The translations under genes and the position numbers were made by a program. From Planctomycetota bacterium (GTDB taxonomy: Bacteria > Planctomycetota > Phycisphaerae > Phycisphaerales > SM1A02), in the NCBI GenBank assembly GCA_022562915.1, contig JADFOJ010000012.1, positions 1 through 51,196 on the forward strand: DNA of 51,196 bases, in the 5' to 3' direction. Below, piece by piece: positions 16,706 through 24,845 of the stretch. The notes under the pieces are model-generated. The model was not told the DNA's origin. It ran no database searches and was given only the letters and a program-made list of their open reading frames with translations. Each line of letters begins with the position of its first letter. The stretch's first letter is position 1.

Positions 16706-18376
16706 GTGGGCGTTGGAACGATCCTCATCGAGCGTGGCCTGATCGATCCGGAACAGCTCGATCGTGCCATCAAGGAGCAGAACCGCACCGGCGAGCGGCT
16801 CGACCACGTCCTGGTGCGGCTGGGGCTCGTGTCGAGCGCAGCCGTCCTGGAAGTCATCGGCCGGCAGTTCGCGCTTCCGATCGTTGACCTCGAGTCGATC
16901 GACGTCTCACCCGAGGTCCTCGAAATGCTGCCGCCCAAACTCGTCTTCAAGCAGCGGTGCGTCCCCATCGGGCGTACCGACGGCACGCTGCGGGTGGCAA
17001 CCTGTGACCCCTTCGAGCTCACGGCCTTCGACGAGCTGCGACTTCTCACGGGGATGACCATCGAGCTCGTGCTCGCCGACGAGCGCGACATCCGCAAGTT
17101 CATCCGCACGCACTACGGCGTGGCGGGGGATACGCTCGACGAGCTTGCGGGCGGCACCGACACCCTGGAGACCGGGGATTCGCACGTCGAGACCGACGAG
17201 CTCGACCAGGCCCAGGAGGCGAGCGTCATCAAGCTCGTCAACGACCTCATCGCGGAGGCGATCAGCGAGCGGGCCACCGACGTTCACATCGAGCCGTACG
17301 AGGACCGGTTGATCATCCGCTACCGCATCGACGGCGTGCTCGGCGCAGCCGGCGTGCCGCCGACGGTGAACCGATTCCGCAACGCGATCATCAGCCGCAT
17401 CAAGATCATGGCGAGCATGAACATCGCCGAGAAACGCCGGCCGCAGGACGGCCGCATCACGTTGCGCCACAAGGGCGCGGAGTACGACCTGCGCGTGAGC
17501 GTGATCCCGATGCTGTTCGGCGAGGGGGTCGTGCTCCGCATTCTCAACAAGAGCGCGCGCATGTTGGATCTCGAGTCGCTCGGCATGGACGGGGCTCTCA
17601 TGAAGCAGTGGGACACGCTGATCGAGCGCCCGCACGGCATCCTGCTGGTCACGGGCCCGACCGGCTGCGGAAAGTCGACCACGCTCTATGCGTCGCTCGC
17701 CCGGATCGTCAGCGACGAAGTCAAGGCGATCACCATCGAGGACCCCGTCGAATACCACCTCGAAGGCGTCAACCAGATCCCGGTCAGGTCGCAGTTGGAC
17801 CTCACCTTCGCGGCGGGCCTGCGGGCGATCCTCCGCCACGACCCCGACATCATCATGATCGGCGAAATCCGCGACCTCGAGACGGCCGACGCGGCCGTGC
17901 AGGCGTCGCTCACCGGGCACCTGGTCTTCTCCACGCTGCACACCAACGACGCGCCCGGCGCGCTGACCCGCCTCATGGACATGGGCGTCGAGCCGTTCCT
18001 GGTGGCGAGTTCCCTCGAGGGCGTCCTGGCGCAGAGGCTCGTTCGGCTGCTCTGTACCGACTGCCGGAAGCCCTACGCTCCCGAGCCCGGCGAGATCCCC
18101 TCGGACTTCCGGCTGGATTCCGGCGCAGGGCTGATGCGCGGCGTGGGGTGCCGCGAGTGCCGCAACACCGGCTTCAGCGGCCGCATCGGAATCTACGAAC
18201 TGCTGCTGATCAACGGGCAGATCCGGGAGTTGATCATGAGCCGTGCCAACGCCCGCCAGATTGCCCAGGCAGCCATGACCTCCGGAGATCTCTCCCTGTT
18301 GCGGGATTCCGGCTTCCTCAAGGTGCGCTCCGGGCAGACCACGATGGCCGAGGTCCTGCAGGCGACCCAGGCCTGA
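16706..18376 (+). CDS. Type II secretion/type IV pilus assembly ATPase (GspE/PilB family)
   Basis: The 556-aa protein begins with an MshEN/T2SSE-type N domain (ILIERGLIDPEQLDRAI), followed by the ATPase core: SERATDVHIEPYEDRLIIRY, Walker A GPTGCGKSTT (about residue 316), Asp box IEDPVEYHLEG, Walker B DPDIIMIGEIRDLETA and His box LTGHLVFSTLHTNDA. A four-cysteine zinc motif (CTDC ... CREC) lies near 450-480. It powers pseudopilus or pilus assembly at the inner membrane. GspE and PilB cannot be told apart here because the other secretion genes are not adjacent; the next genes are a coiled-coil protein and an acyltransferase. Confidence 0.92.
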   Translation: MGVGTILIERGLIDPEQLDRAIKEQNRTGERLDHVLVRLGLVSSAAVLEVIGRQFALPIVDLESIDVSPEVLEMLPPKLVFKQRCVPIGRTDGTLRVATCDPFELTAFDELRLLTGMTIELVLADERDIRKFIRTHYGVAGDTLDELAGGTDTLETGDSHVETDELDQAQEASVIKLVNDLIAEAISERATDVHIEPYEDRLIIRYRIDGVLGAAGVPPTVNRFRNAIISRIKIMASMNIAEKRRPQDGRITLRHKGAEYDLRVSVIPMLFGEGVVLRILNKSARMLDLESLGMDGALMKQWDTLIERPHGILLVTGPTGCGKSTTLYASLARIVSDEVKAITIEDPVEYHLEGVNQIPVRSQLDLTFAAGLRAILRHDPDIIMIGEIRDLETADAAVQASLTGHLVFSTLHTNDAPGALTRLMDMGVEPFLVASSLEGVLAQRLVRLLCTDCRKPYAPEPGEIPSDFRLDSGAGLMRGVGCRECRNTGFSGRIGIYELLLINGQIRELIMSRANARQIAQAAMTSGDLSLLRDSGFLKVRSGQTTMAEVLQATQA

Positions 18377-18544
18377 CGGCGCAGCAAGCGGAAACCACAC
18401 CGGCCCGACCTGCGTACTCTGGGAGGAAACCGCTCCAGGGGGCTTGACGGGGCGGCGGACTCCGGGGAGGCTGGCAGATTCGACCGTTTAAGGCTGATCA
18501 GGCCATCGCCGCATGTACGGGAGGCCTCTTGGAGACGATCACCC

Positions 18545-19930
18545 ATGGCTACTCGCTCAACCGCAGGTACCGGCGTCGTCGTATCGCTGGTGGTCTTCGT
18601 GCTGTGCACCGTCTTTCTGCTGGTGCTGACCATCGTCTTCTACACCGGCCAGACCAAGGCCGAGCAGGACTTCCAGAAGTCCAATGCGACGCTGACCAGG
18701 TATGTATCGAAGGACCTGCGCAACCTCCAGTCGATCAAGGCCATCCTGGACGAGGTCAAGATCAGCCGCGGCGACTCGGTGGTGCGATTCCTCCAGTTGA
18801 AGCAGGAAGACATCATGCAGTACGTGGCGGGCAACAGGACCGCCTCCCTGAACTCCGTCAAGGACCAGTTCAAGCGCCTGGGCGTGTCCGACGAGTCCTC
18901 GGTCCGTGACGCTCTCCAGCAGCAGGGCCGCGACCTCAGGAGCCGCCAGAGCGAGATCGACGGACTCAAGACACAGCTCGCCGCGCGCGACAGCGAGATC
19001 CGCGGTCTCGAAGCCCGTACGAAGCAGATCCAGGACGATCACCAGAACGAACTCAACGCGGTGATCGGAAAGATCGCGGCCTACGAGCAGGCCGCCAAGG
19101 ACTACCGCGATGAGCTCAACGACGTCAAGGGCAAGTACTACGGCAATGTCGAACGGCTCAAGGCCGGTTACGACAACGAGATCGCCCGGCTCGAGAACGA
19201 GAAGGACTCCCTGTTCCAGGAGCGCATCATTCTCAAGGAGCGCCTCGACGAGATCCAGAGCATCTTCAGCAAGGATCGTCTCAAGAGCAAGAACCCGGCG
19301 CTGCTCGTGGACGGCACGATCCTCGACTCCGCCGGCAGCAACGAGGTGTACATCAACCGTGGCAAGGCCCACCGCATCGTCCTGGGAATGACCTTCGAAG
19401 TCTACGACAACGAGGCAGCCCTTGCGGACGTGGACCAGCTCACCGGCCAGCTGCCGCGCGGCAAGGCCAGCCTCCAGGTCGTGCAGGTTCGCAGCACGAC
19501 CTCGAAGTGCAAGATCACGCGGAGCATCACCGGGCGTCCGGTCGTGCGGCACGACGTCATCGCCAACGCCGTCTACGACCCGGACTACATCTTCAAGTTC
19601 CTCGTCCACGGCAAGTTCGATGTCGACGGCGACAGCAAGCCCACCGAGACCGAGGCGGACTTCCTCCGAAGCCTGATCGTCAACTGGGGCGGCGAGGTCG
19701 TGACCGGCGAGCAGCTTCCCGGCGATCTCGACTTCCTCGTACTGGGCGTGGAGCCCCGGGAACCGATGCCCCCGCGCCCGGACGCAACGGAGTTCGAGCT
19801 CGACAGCTGGGTCCAGAAACGACGCGCGCACGAGCGGTATCACGCGCTGTTCCGCCAGGCGAGCGAGGCCCAGATTCCCGTGCTCAATTCCAACCGTTTC
19901 TTCATCCTGATCGGGTACACCGATCGATAA
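18545..19930 (+). CDS. Membrane-anchored coiled-coil protein of unknown function
   Basis: At 461 aa it has an N-terminal membrane helix (about 11-33, VVSLVVFVLCTVFLLVLTIV) and then a long coiled coil (about 85-245: repeated heptads such as LRSRQSEIDGLKTQLAARDS). The globular C-terminal half contains INRGKAHRIVLGMTFEVYD and a late segment (WGGEVVTGEQLPGDLDFLVL) that resembles a BRCT-like fold in its GGxV pattern, though this is only a guess. It lies 168 bases after the GspE/PilB gene and six bases before the acyltransferase gene, so it probably shares a transcript with the latter. The layout suggests an envelope scaffold or spacer protein. Confidence 0.8.
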   Translation: MATRSTAGTGVVVSLVVFVLCTVFLLVLTIVFYTGQTKAEQDFQKSNATLTRYVSKDLRNLQSIKAILDEVKISRGDSVVRFLQLKQEDIMQYVAGNRTASLNSVKDQFKRLGVSDESSVRDALQQQGRDLRSRQSEIDGLKTQLAARDSEIRGLEARTKQIQDDHQNELNAVIGKIAAYEQAAKDYRDELNDVKGKYYGNVERLKAGYDNEIARLENEKDSLFQERIILKERLDEIQSIFSKDRLKSKNPALLVDGTILDSAGSNEVYINRGKAHRIVLGMTFEVYDNEAALADVDQLTGQLPRGKASLQVVQVRSTTSKCKITRSITGRPVVRHDVIANAVYDPDYIFKFLVHGKFDVDGDSKPTETEADFLRSLIVNWGGEVVTGEQLPGDLDFLVLGVEPREPMPPRPDATEFELDSWVQKRRAHERYHALFRQASEAQIPVLNSNRFFILIGYTDR

Positions 19931-19936
19931 AGCACC

Positions 19937-20974
19937 GTGTCCAAGAAACAACCGGCCTGGGTGAACTGGACCCAGTACGTCGCGCTGCGGACGGCCATCA
20001 GCGTCCTTCACAGCTTCAGCGTCCAGTCGACACTCTCGACCGCCGCCGGAATGGGCGCGCTGTTCTGCCGCTACCACCGCAGGCATCTCCAGCGGGCGAT
20101 CGACAACGTCACCCTGAGCTTCCCCGAATGGTCCGCCGAGCGGGTCGAGCAGGTGGCACTCCGATCCATTCAGAACATGTTCCAGGTGGTCATGGTCGAT
20201 GCCGTCGTGATGCCGCGGCTCGTCACCAGGTCGTCGTGGCAGCGTTGCCTCCGCGTCGGTCACCTCCAGAAGACGATGGAGCGGCTCATCCGGAACCAGC
20301 CGACGATCTTCATTACGGGTCACATCGGCAACTGGGAACTGCTGGGCTACTCACTGGCGGTGCTCGGCTATCCGTTGTACGCACTCGCCCGACCCCTGGA
20401 CAACCCGCTGATCAACGACTGGGTGATGGGGATCCGCGAGGCGCGCGGCATGCGGATCATCACCAAGTGGGGCGCGGTACCGGCTCTTCAGCAGGTCCTG
20501 CGCACCGGCGGGCGGGCCGCGTTCATCGCAGACCAGAACGCCGGGGGGCAGGGGCTCTTCGTGCCGTTCTTCGGACGCCTGGCATCGAGCTACAAGTCGA
20601 TCGGGCTGCTGGCCATGCGCTACCGGGTGCCGATCGTGGCGGGCTTCGCCCGGCGGATCGGCGGGCGCTTCGACTACGATCTTCACGTCGGCGACATCAT
20701 CCGGCCCGAGGACTGGGAGAACCATCCGGATCCGTTGTTCTATATTACGGCGCGGTACAACCACGCCATGGAGCAGGCGATCCGCGGCGCACCGGAACAA
20801 TACCTGTGGGCGCACCGCCGCTGGAAGAGCCGGCCCCACCACGAGCGGCTGGGACACCCCGTCCCCGCGCGATTGGTTGCCAAGCTGGAATCACTGCCCT
20901 GGCTGACGCCGGCCGAGATCGACCGAATAGTCGAGTCTTCCAACGAGGCGGCCCGACGACACGCGGTGCGTTGA
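19937..20974 (+). CDS. LpxL/HtrB-like lipid acyltransferase
   Basis: The 345-aa product has an N-terminal hydrophobic segment and the family core: FITGHIGNWELLGYSLAVLG with the HxxxxE catalytic motif (about residue 119), LARPLDNPLIN, then FIADQNAGGQGLFVPFFGR and a C-terminal QYLWAHRRWKSRP. These enzymes add secondary acyl chains to lipid A or related glycolipids at the cytoplasmic face of the inner membrane. GTG 19937 follows the preceding stop by six bases. The late-lipid A signature WxHRRWKxRP is intact, so an active enzyme and an LPS-type outer membrane are likely. Confidence 0.9.
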   Translation: MSKKQPAWVNWTQYVALRTAISVLHSFSVQSTLSTAAGMGALFCRYHRRHLQRAIDNVTLSFPEWSAERVEQVALRSIQNMFQVVMVDAVVMPRLVTRSSWQRCLRVGHLQKTMERLIRNQPTIFITGHIGNWELLGYSLAVLGYPLYALARPLDNPLINDWVMGIREARGMRIITKWGAVPALQQVLRTGGRAAFIADQNAGGQGLFVPFFGRLASSYKSIGLLAMRYRVPIVAGFARRIGGRFDYDLHVGDIIRPEDWENHPDPLFYITARYNHAMEQAIRGAPEQYLWAHRRWKSRPHHERLGHPVPARLVAKLESLPWLTPAEIDRIVESSNEAARRHAVR

Positions 20975-21012
20975 CCACGGCGGCTTTCTCGTCATACTTG
21001 AAGTCCCAGGCG

Positions 21013-21441
21013 ATGAGCACTCCACGACTCCAGGGCAAGACCGTTCTGATCGTCGATGACGACGAGGACATTCTCAGCAGCATCGATCTCGTGATGCGGG
21101 CCGAGGGGGCGCTCACCGCGACCGTCACCGACGGCAACGCCGCTCTTGCAGCCTTCGACGAGGCCGATCCCGACGCAGTCGTTCTGGACATGATGCTGCC
21201 GAGGCGATCCGGCTTTCTCGTCCTGGAGCAGCTCAAGAAGCTCCCCAATCCGCCGGTCATCGTCATGATCACGGCCAACATGGGCAAGCGACACATGGAA
21301 TACGCCGAGGATCTCGGTGTCGATGCGTACCTCGTCAAGCCGGTCCCTCTCCAGCGACTGGTCGAGACCGTGGTCCGGTTGTTGTCAGGCAACGGCCGCG
21401 GCGACAACGGTACCCCGCACGAGCACGAGAACGCGTCATGA
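21013..21441 (+). CDS. CheY-like response regulator receiver protein
   Basis: This single receiver domain (142 aa) has the acidic pocket VLIVDDDEDI (residues 11-20), phosphoacceptor Asp59 in DAVVLDMMLP, a switch Thr in VIVMITANMG and Lys in DAYLVKPVPL. No output domain is attached, so it acts by protein contact or as a phosphorelay link. The kinase is not in the window. It lies 38 bases after the acyltransferase gene, and its stop overlaps the ATG of the next gene (ATGA), which suggests joint translation with that small unknown protein. Confidence 0.9.
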   Translation: MSTPRLQGKTVLIVDDDEDILSSIDLVMRAEGALTATVTDGNAALAAFDEADPDAVVLDMMLPRRSGFLVLEQLKKLPNPPVIVMITANMGKRHMEYAEDLGVDAYLVKPVPLQRLVETVVRLLSGNGRGDNGTPHEHENAS

Positions 21442-21800
21442 CCAACGACGCCGATCACGCCGCGGGTCAAGCCGCGGCCGGCCGACAATTCGTGATCCTT
21501 TCGAGCCAGGCCACGAGCGAGGACGGAACGCTTCCCGCGATCGGCGCTCGATTGGACATCGTCGAAAAGCTCGCCCTTGCCAACACCTCGCCGGAATGCG
21601 ACGGCGTCGAGGACGTGCTGTTCGGCCCCGGCATCCGCATCGAGCTGACGCCCAACCAGGACCCTGTGAACCAGATGCTCGTCACCGTCACCGAAGAGGA
21701 GATCGGGTGGCAGGTGATCACACGGCTGATCAATCACTTCCAGTGGAAGCTGCTTGACCCCGATACCGGACGGGAGATGAGCCCCGGTGCCGATGCTTGA
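21438..21800 (+). CDS. Small conserved-looking protein of unknown function
   Basis: The product is 120 aa, soluble and acidic, with no signal or membrane segment. The core ([40 protein letters not shown]) looks like a compact alpha/beta domain, but I do not recognise a family. It begins inside the stop of the receiver gene (ATGA) and overlaps the next gene by 14 bases, so it is locked in an operon between a CheY-like protein and a YpsA/MoCo-carrier-like protein. A role as partner of the receiver is possible from the coupling alone. Confidence 0.7.
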   Translation: MTNDADHAAGQAAAGRQFVILSSQATSEDGTLPAIGARLDIVEKLALANTSPECDGVEDVLFGPGIRIELTPNQDPVNQMLVTVTEEEIGWQVITRLINHFQWKLLDPDTGREMSPGADA

Positions 21801-22254
21801 GAAAATCATCTCCGGCGGCCAGACCGGCGTCGATCAGGCGGCGCTCGATGTTGCCATGGAACTGGGGATCCCGTGCGGCGGCTGGTGCCCGCGCGGGCGA
21901 TGGAGCGAGGACGGGCCGATCGACGAACGCTATCCGCTCGTCGAGAGTTCGTCCGCCGACCCGGCCGAGAGGACCGAGCGCAACGTGCGCGACTCCGACG
22001 GCACGCTGATCATTGCACGGCTGGCGAAAGGCGAGCTGACCGGCGGAACCGCTCTGACACACAGGATCGCCGCGGAGCTGGGCCGGCCGTTGCTGCTGGC
22101 CGATCCGAGGGACCCGCACGCGCCGCGCGCCGTCGCCGCGTGGCTCCAGGACCATGCCGTCGCGGTGCTCAACGTCGCCGGTCCCCGCGAGAGCAGGCGA
22201 CCCGGCATCTACGACCTCGCCGTGGTATTGTTGCGCGCGGTACTGACGACCTGA
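21787..22254 (+). CDS. Putative molybdenum cofactor carrier/SLOG-family protein
   Basis: The 155-aa product starts with the Rossmann-like nucleotide-binding motif [20 protein letters not shown], then [19 protein letters not shown], the pattern of the MoCo-carrier branch of the SLOG superfamily. This group is annotated as putative molybdenum carriers because of similarity to the Chlamydomonas MoCo carrier, but its function in bacteria is mostly untested. GTG 21787 or ATG 21793 can serve as start; both overlap the preceding gene. No molybdoenzyme genes are nearby. Confidence 0.85.
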   Translation: MPMLEKIISGGQTGVDQAALDVAMELGIPCGGWCPRGRWSEDGPIDERYPLVESSSADPAERTERNVRDSDGTLIIARLAKGELTGGTALTHRIAAELGRPLLLADPRDPHAPRAVAAWLQDHAVAVLNVAGPRESRRPGIYDLAVVLLRAVLTT

Positions 22255-22273
22255 ATAGAGTGTCACGCCCCCG

Positions 22274-22675
22274 ATGCCCATGACTGAGAAAACGAGCCAC
22301 GACAACGACCTCACCGCCCGGCAGGGAATCGTCGTCGACGCGTCCGACCCGGATCGCCTGCGCGAGGCGGTGGATCTCGCGTTTCACTACCGGGGCGATG
22401 TGACGGTCACGTGCCGGAGCACGGGCCGCGAGATCGACGGCTACGTCTTCGACCGCGTCCGGGGCGCGACGCCTGCGGACCTGGTGATTCGGATGATCGC
22501 CCGCGGCAACGGTGAGCGGGTCGAGATTCGCGTCGACGACATCGCTCAACTCGGTTTCAGCGGCCGCGATACCGCCGAGGGCAAGTCCTTCGACTCGTGG
22601 ATGAAGAAATACGTGAAGAAGAAGCTTGCCGGAGAGATCGCCACCATCGAGAGCGACCCGCTCGACGAGGCATGA
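22274..22675 (+). CDS. Small protein of unknown function
   Basis: The product is 133 aa, soluble, with no signal peptide. The first half (DRLREAVDLAFHYRGDVTVT, CRSTGREIDGYVFDRV) looks like strands of a small barrel; the second half ends in a lysine-rich helix (SFDSWMKKYVKKKLAGE). I do not recognise a family. It follows the MoCo-carrier-like gene by 19 bases and a TAGAGT sequence that could be a -10 box, and precedes the Na/Pi cotransporter gene by 82 bases. Confidence 0.65.
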   Translation: MPMTEKTSHDNDLTARQGIVVDASDPDRLREAVDLAFHYRGDVTVTCRSTGREIDGYVFDRVRGATPADLVIRMIARGNGERVEIRVDDIAQLGFSGRDTAEGKSFDSWMKKYVKKKLAGEIATIESDPLDEA

Positions 22676-22757
22676 CGGGGCGACTTTCGGCCCGCCGAAG
22701 GCAAGCCCGGCCCAAGACCGACCCGAAAATGCCCGATAATCGGTGCAGGCTTTGGCA

Positions 22758-24458
22758 ATGCACCCCCCCATGCTCCTGACCATCTTCGGCGGCGTCGCCC
22801 TGCTGGTGTTCGGCGTGCGCTACCTGCGCAAGGGATTGGACCGCGTCTTCGGCCCGCAGTTGGGCACGTGGATGCAGCGGCTTGCGGCCAAGCGGGCCCG
22901 ATCCTTCCTCGCCGGCATCGCGGTCTCCGTGGTCGCCCCCTCCAGCACGACGATGTCGCTGCTGGCGGTGCAGACGGTTCGATCCGGACACCTCACGCCG
23001 AGACAAATGTTGTCGATCATGCTCGGCGCCAACATCGGCCTGACCGTCATGGTCCTGCTGATCGCCATCGGCATGCAGGAGATGGCGCCGATCATCATCC
23101 TGTTCGGCGTGGCGCTCTTTCAGTTCACCAGGGGCAACCGCAGCCGCGGCATCGGTCAGGTGCTGCTGGCATTGGGGTTCATCTTTCTCGCGATCGGCAT
23201 CATGGGTGATGCCGCCGCGGCTGCCCGGGAGAGCTGGGACGAGTCCGAGGCGGGCGTGTGGTCAGTGATCATCAGGAGCCTTCGCCCGCAGCCGTTCCTG
23301 CTGGCGGCCTTCGCCGCGCTGATGGCGCTGGCCCTGCAATCGAGCACCGCGACGATCGGCCTCGTGATCGGTCTCGGCGCCGGCCTGCTCGGTCAACCCG
23401 ACACCTCCGCGGCCGCGGTCGACCTGCGCGTCGCCATCCCGATCGTGCTCGGCGCCAACGTGGGACTGGCGATCACCACGCTGCTGGTCGCGTGGCGGCA
23501 GATCGAGCCGCGCCGGCTGGCCCTGGGCAACCTCCTTTTGAAGGCCGGTGTTGCGGCGCTGGGCCTTCTCATCGTCAAGCTGGCGGGCGAGGTGATTCCG
23601 CAGCCCGACACCTTCAAGAGCTTTGCGTTGACGATCGCCGCGGTCCATACCGGCTACAACGTCCTCGTCGCACTGGTCGGGCTGCCGCTGGTCGAGCCGG
23701 TGACGAATCTCATGGAGCGCGTGGTTCCGACACCACCGCCCCGCGCGGGCGCCGCATTCGGCCCGCGGTACATCACTCCGGGGCGGATCGGCTCGGTGGC
23801 GCTCGCCATGGGCCAGTCGCTCCAGGAGATCACGCACGTCTCGGAGATCATCCGCTCCATGCTGCGCGACATGTGGACGGCGATGAAGACCAACGACGAG
23901 AAGGCCGCCCGCGAGGTCTCGGTGCGCGACGACAAGGTCGACCTGCTCTACAGGGAGATCACGCGCTTCCTGACGAGGCTGGCCGCCGATGACGCCGGCG
24001 ACTACGACGCCGATGAGCAGATGAAGCAACTCCGGTACGTCGCCGAACTGGAGACGATCGGCGACATCATCGACAAGAACCTCTGCGACCTCGTCGTCAA
24101 GAAGACACGCCTGCGCGCCGAGTTCTCCGGCGAGGGCGCCGACGAGCTCGAGGACTTCTATCAGAAAGTTTCCGAGAACGTCGTGATCGCCGAAACGCTG
24201 TTCACGACGCGCGATCACGACCTCGCGCTGCAACTGCTGCGTCACAAGGAGCGCATCGACAGGTACGAGCGCGACCTGCGTGATCGGCACTTCATCCGGC
24301 TCAACGCCGGCCTCGCCGAAGCACACGAGACCAGCGCGATTCACCTGGACCTGCTGACGCACCTCAAGCGCATCAACAGTTGCGTCACCCACGTCGCCTA
24401 CGCAACCCTGCAGGATACCGGTCCCCGAGACACGATCGCCCCCGGCGGCGGCGAATGA
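22758..24458 (+). CDS. Na/Pi cotransporter family protein with PhoU-like C terminus
   Basis: At 566 aa, the first about 310 residues form two repeats of membrane helices with the family signature (VAPSSTTMSLLAVQTVRSG and LALQSSTATIGLVIGLGAG, the QSSS-like re-entrant loops), as in NptA/YjbB. The last about 230 residues are a helical PhoU-like domain (DLWTAMKTNDEKA-type helices; KERIDRYERDLRDRHF). It should move phosphate with sodium across the inner membrane. ATG 22758 starts the first helix; GTG 22743 is a longer option and overlaps a GATAAT box at 22734. Confidence 0.9.
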   Translation: MHPPMLLTIFGGVALLVFGVRYLRKGLDRVFGPQLGTWMQRLAAKRARSFLAGIAVSVVAPSSTTMSLLAVQTVRSGHLTPRQMLSIMLGANIGLTVMVLLIAIGMQEMAPIIILFGVALFQFTRGNRSRGIGQVLLALGFIFLAIGIMGDAAAAARESWDESEAGVWSVIIRSLRPQPFLLAAFAALMALALQSSTATIGLVIGLGAGLLGQPDTSAAAVDLRVAIPIVLGANVGLAITTLLVAWRQIEPRRLALGNLLLKAGVAALGLLIVKLAGEVIPQPDTFKSFALTIAAVHTGYNVLVALVGLPLVEPVTNLMERVVPTPPPRAGAAFGPRYITPGRIGSVALAMGQSLQEITHVSEIIRSMLRDMWTAMKTNDEKAAREVSVRDDKVDLLYREITRFLTRLAADDAGDYDADEQMKQLRYVAELETIGDIIDKNLCDLVVKKTRLRAEFSGEGADELEDFYQKVSENVVIAETLFTTRDHDLALQLLRHKERIDRYERDLRDRHFIRLNAGLAEAHETSAIHLDLLTHLKRINSCVTHVAYATLQDTGPRDTIAPGGGE

Positions 24459-24500
24459 CTCATCGACGCATGTACGCCGCCGTGACCTGCCGGGTCGCGC

Positions 24501-24580
24501 GGCTGTTCCTTCAGACGCCCACCTGTTCCATGAATGCGCCGCGTGTTCCTTGGTTGCACCGCGTGTTCCCTCGACTCTGT
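24501..24580. repeat. Four imperfect 20-bp direct repeats with TGTTCC cores
   Basis: GTTCC occurs at 24505, 24525, 24545 and 24565, exactly 20 bases apart. Consensus of the unit is GCGTGTTCCTTNNNTGCRCC; the first and last units are the most diverged. The array sits between the stops of two convergent genes and just before palindromic element copy 2. Confidence 0.6.
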
Positions 24581-24584
24581 GTCT

Positions 24585-24684
24585 GGGTGGCACGGTTGAG
24601 CGAGTCGGCCTTGCGACTCGCTCGGCCGTGGAGCGACACCCGAAGACACGGCCGAACTCGCACGCGAGTTCAACCGTGCCACCC
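24585..24684. repeat. Palindromic repeat element, copy 2
   Basis: This 100-bp element has outer arms GGGTGGCACGGTTGA and TCAACCGTGCCACCC. The left inner hairpin is GCGAGTCGGCCTTGCGACTCGC, given here as positions 24600-24621; the right inner hairpin is AACTCGCACGCGAGTT. CGGCCGTG and CACGGCCG form the middle stem around the loop GAGCGACACCCGAAGA. Confidence 0.85.
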
Positions 24685-24727
24685 AGAGATTCTGCTACGA
24701 CGTACAACGAGGAATCCGCCGCTCCGC

Positions 24728-24826
24728 GGGTGGCACGATTGAGCGAGTCGGCCTTGCGACTCGCTCGGCCGTGGAGCAACGTCCGAAGACACGGCCGACG
24801 CCGAAACGGCGTCAACCGTGCCACCC
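24728..24826. repeat. Palindromic repeat element, copy 3
   Basis: A 99-bp element, 43 bases after copy 2. It has the same left half as copy 2 (one change, GGCACGATT), but the right inner hairpin is GACGCCGAAACGGCGTC instead of AACTCGCACGCGAGTT. It ends 19 bases before the M3 peptidase stop. Confidence 0.85.
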
Positions 24827-24845
24827 CTCCGGCGGCCACGACGCG

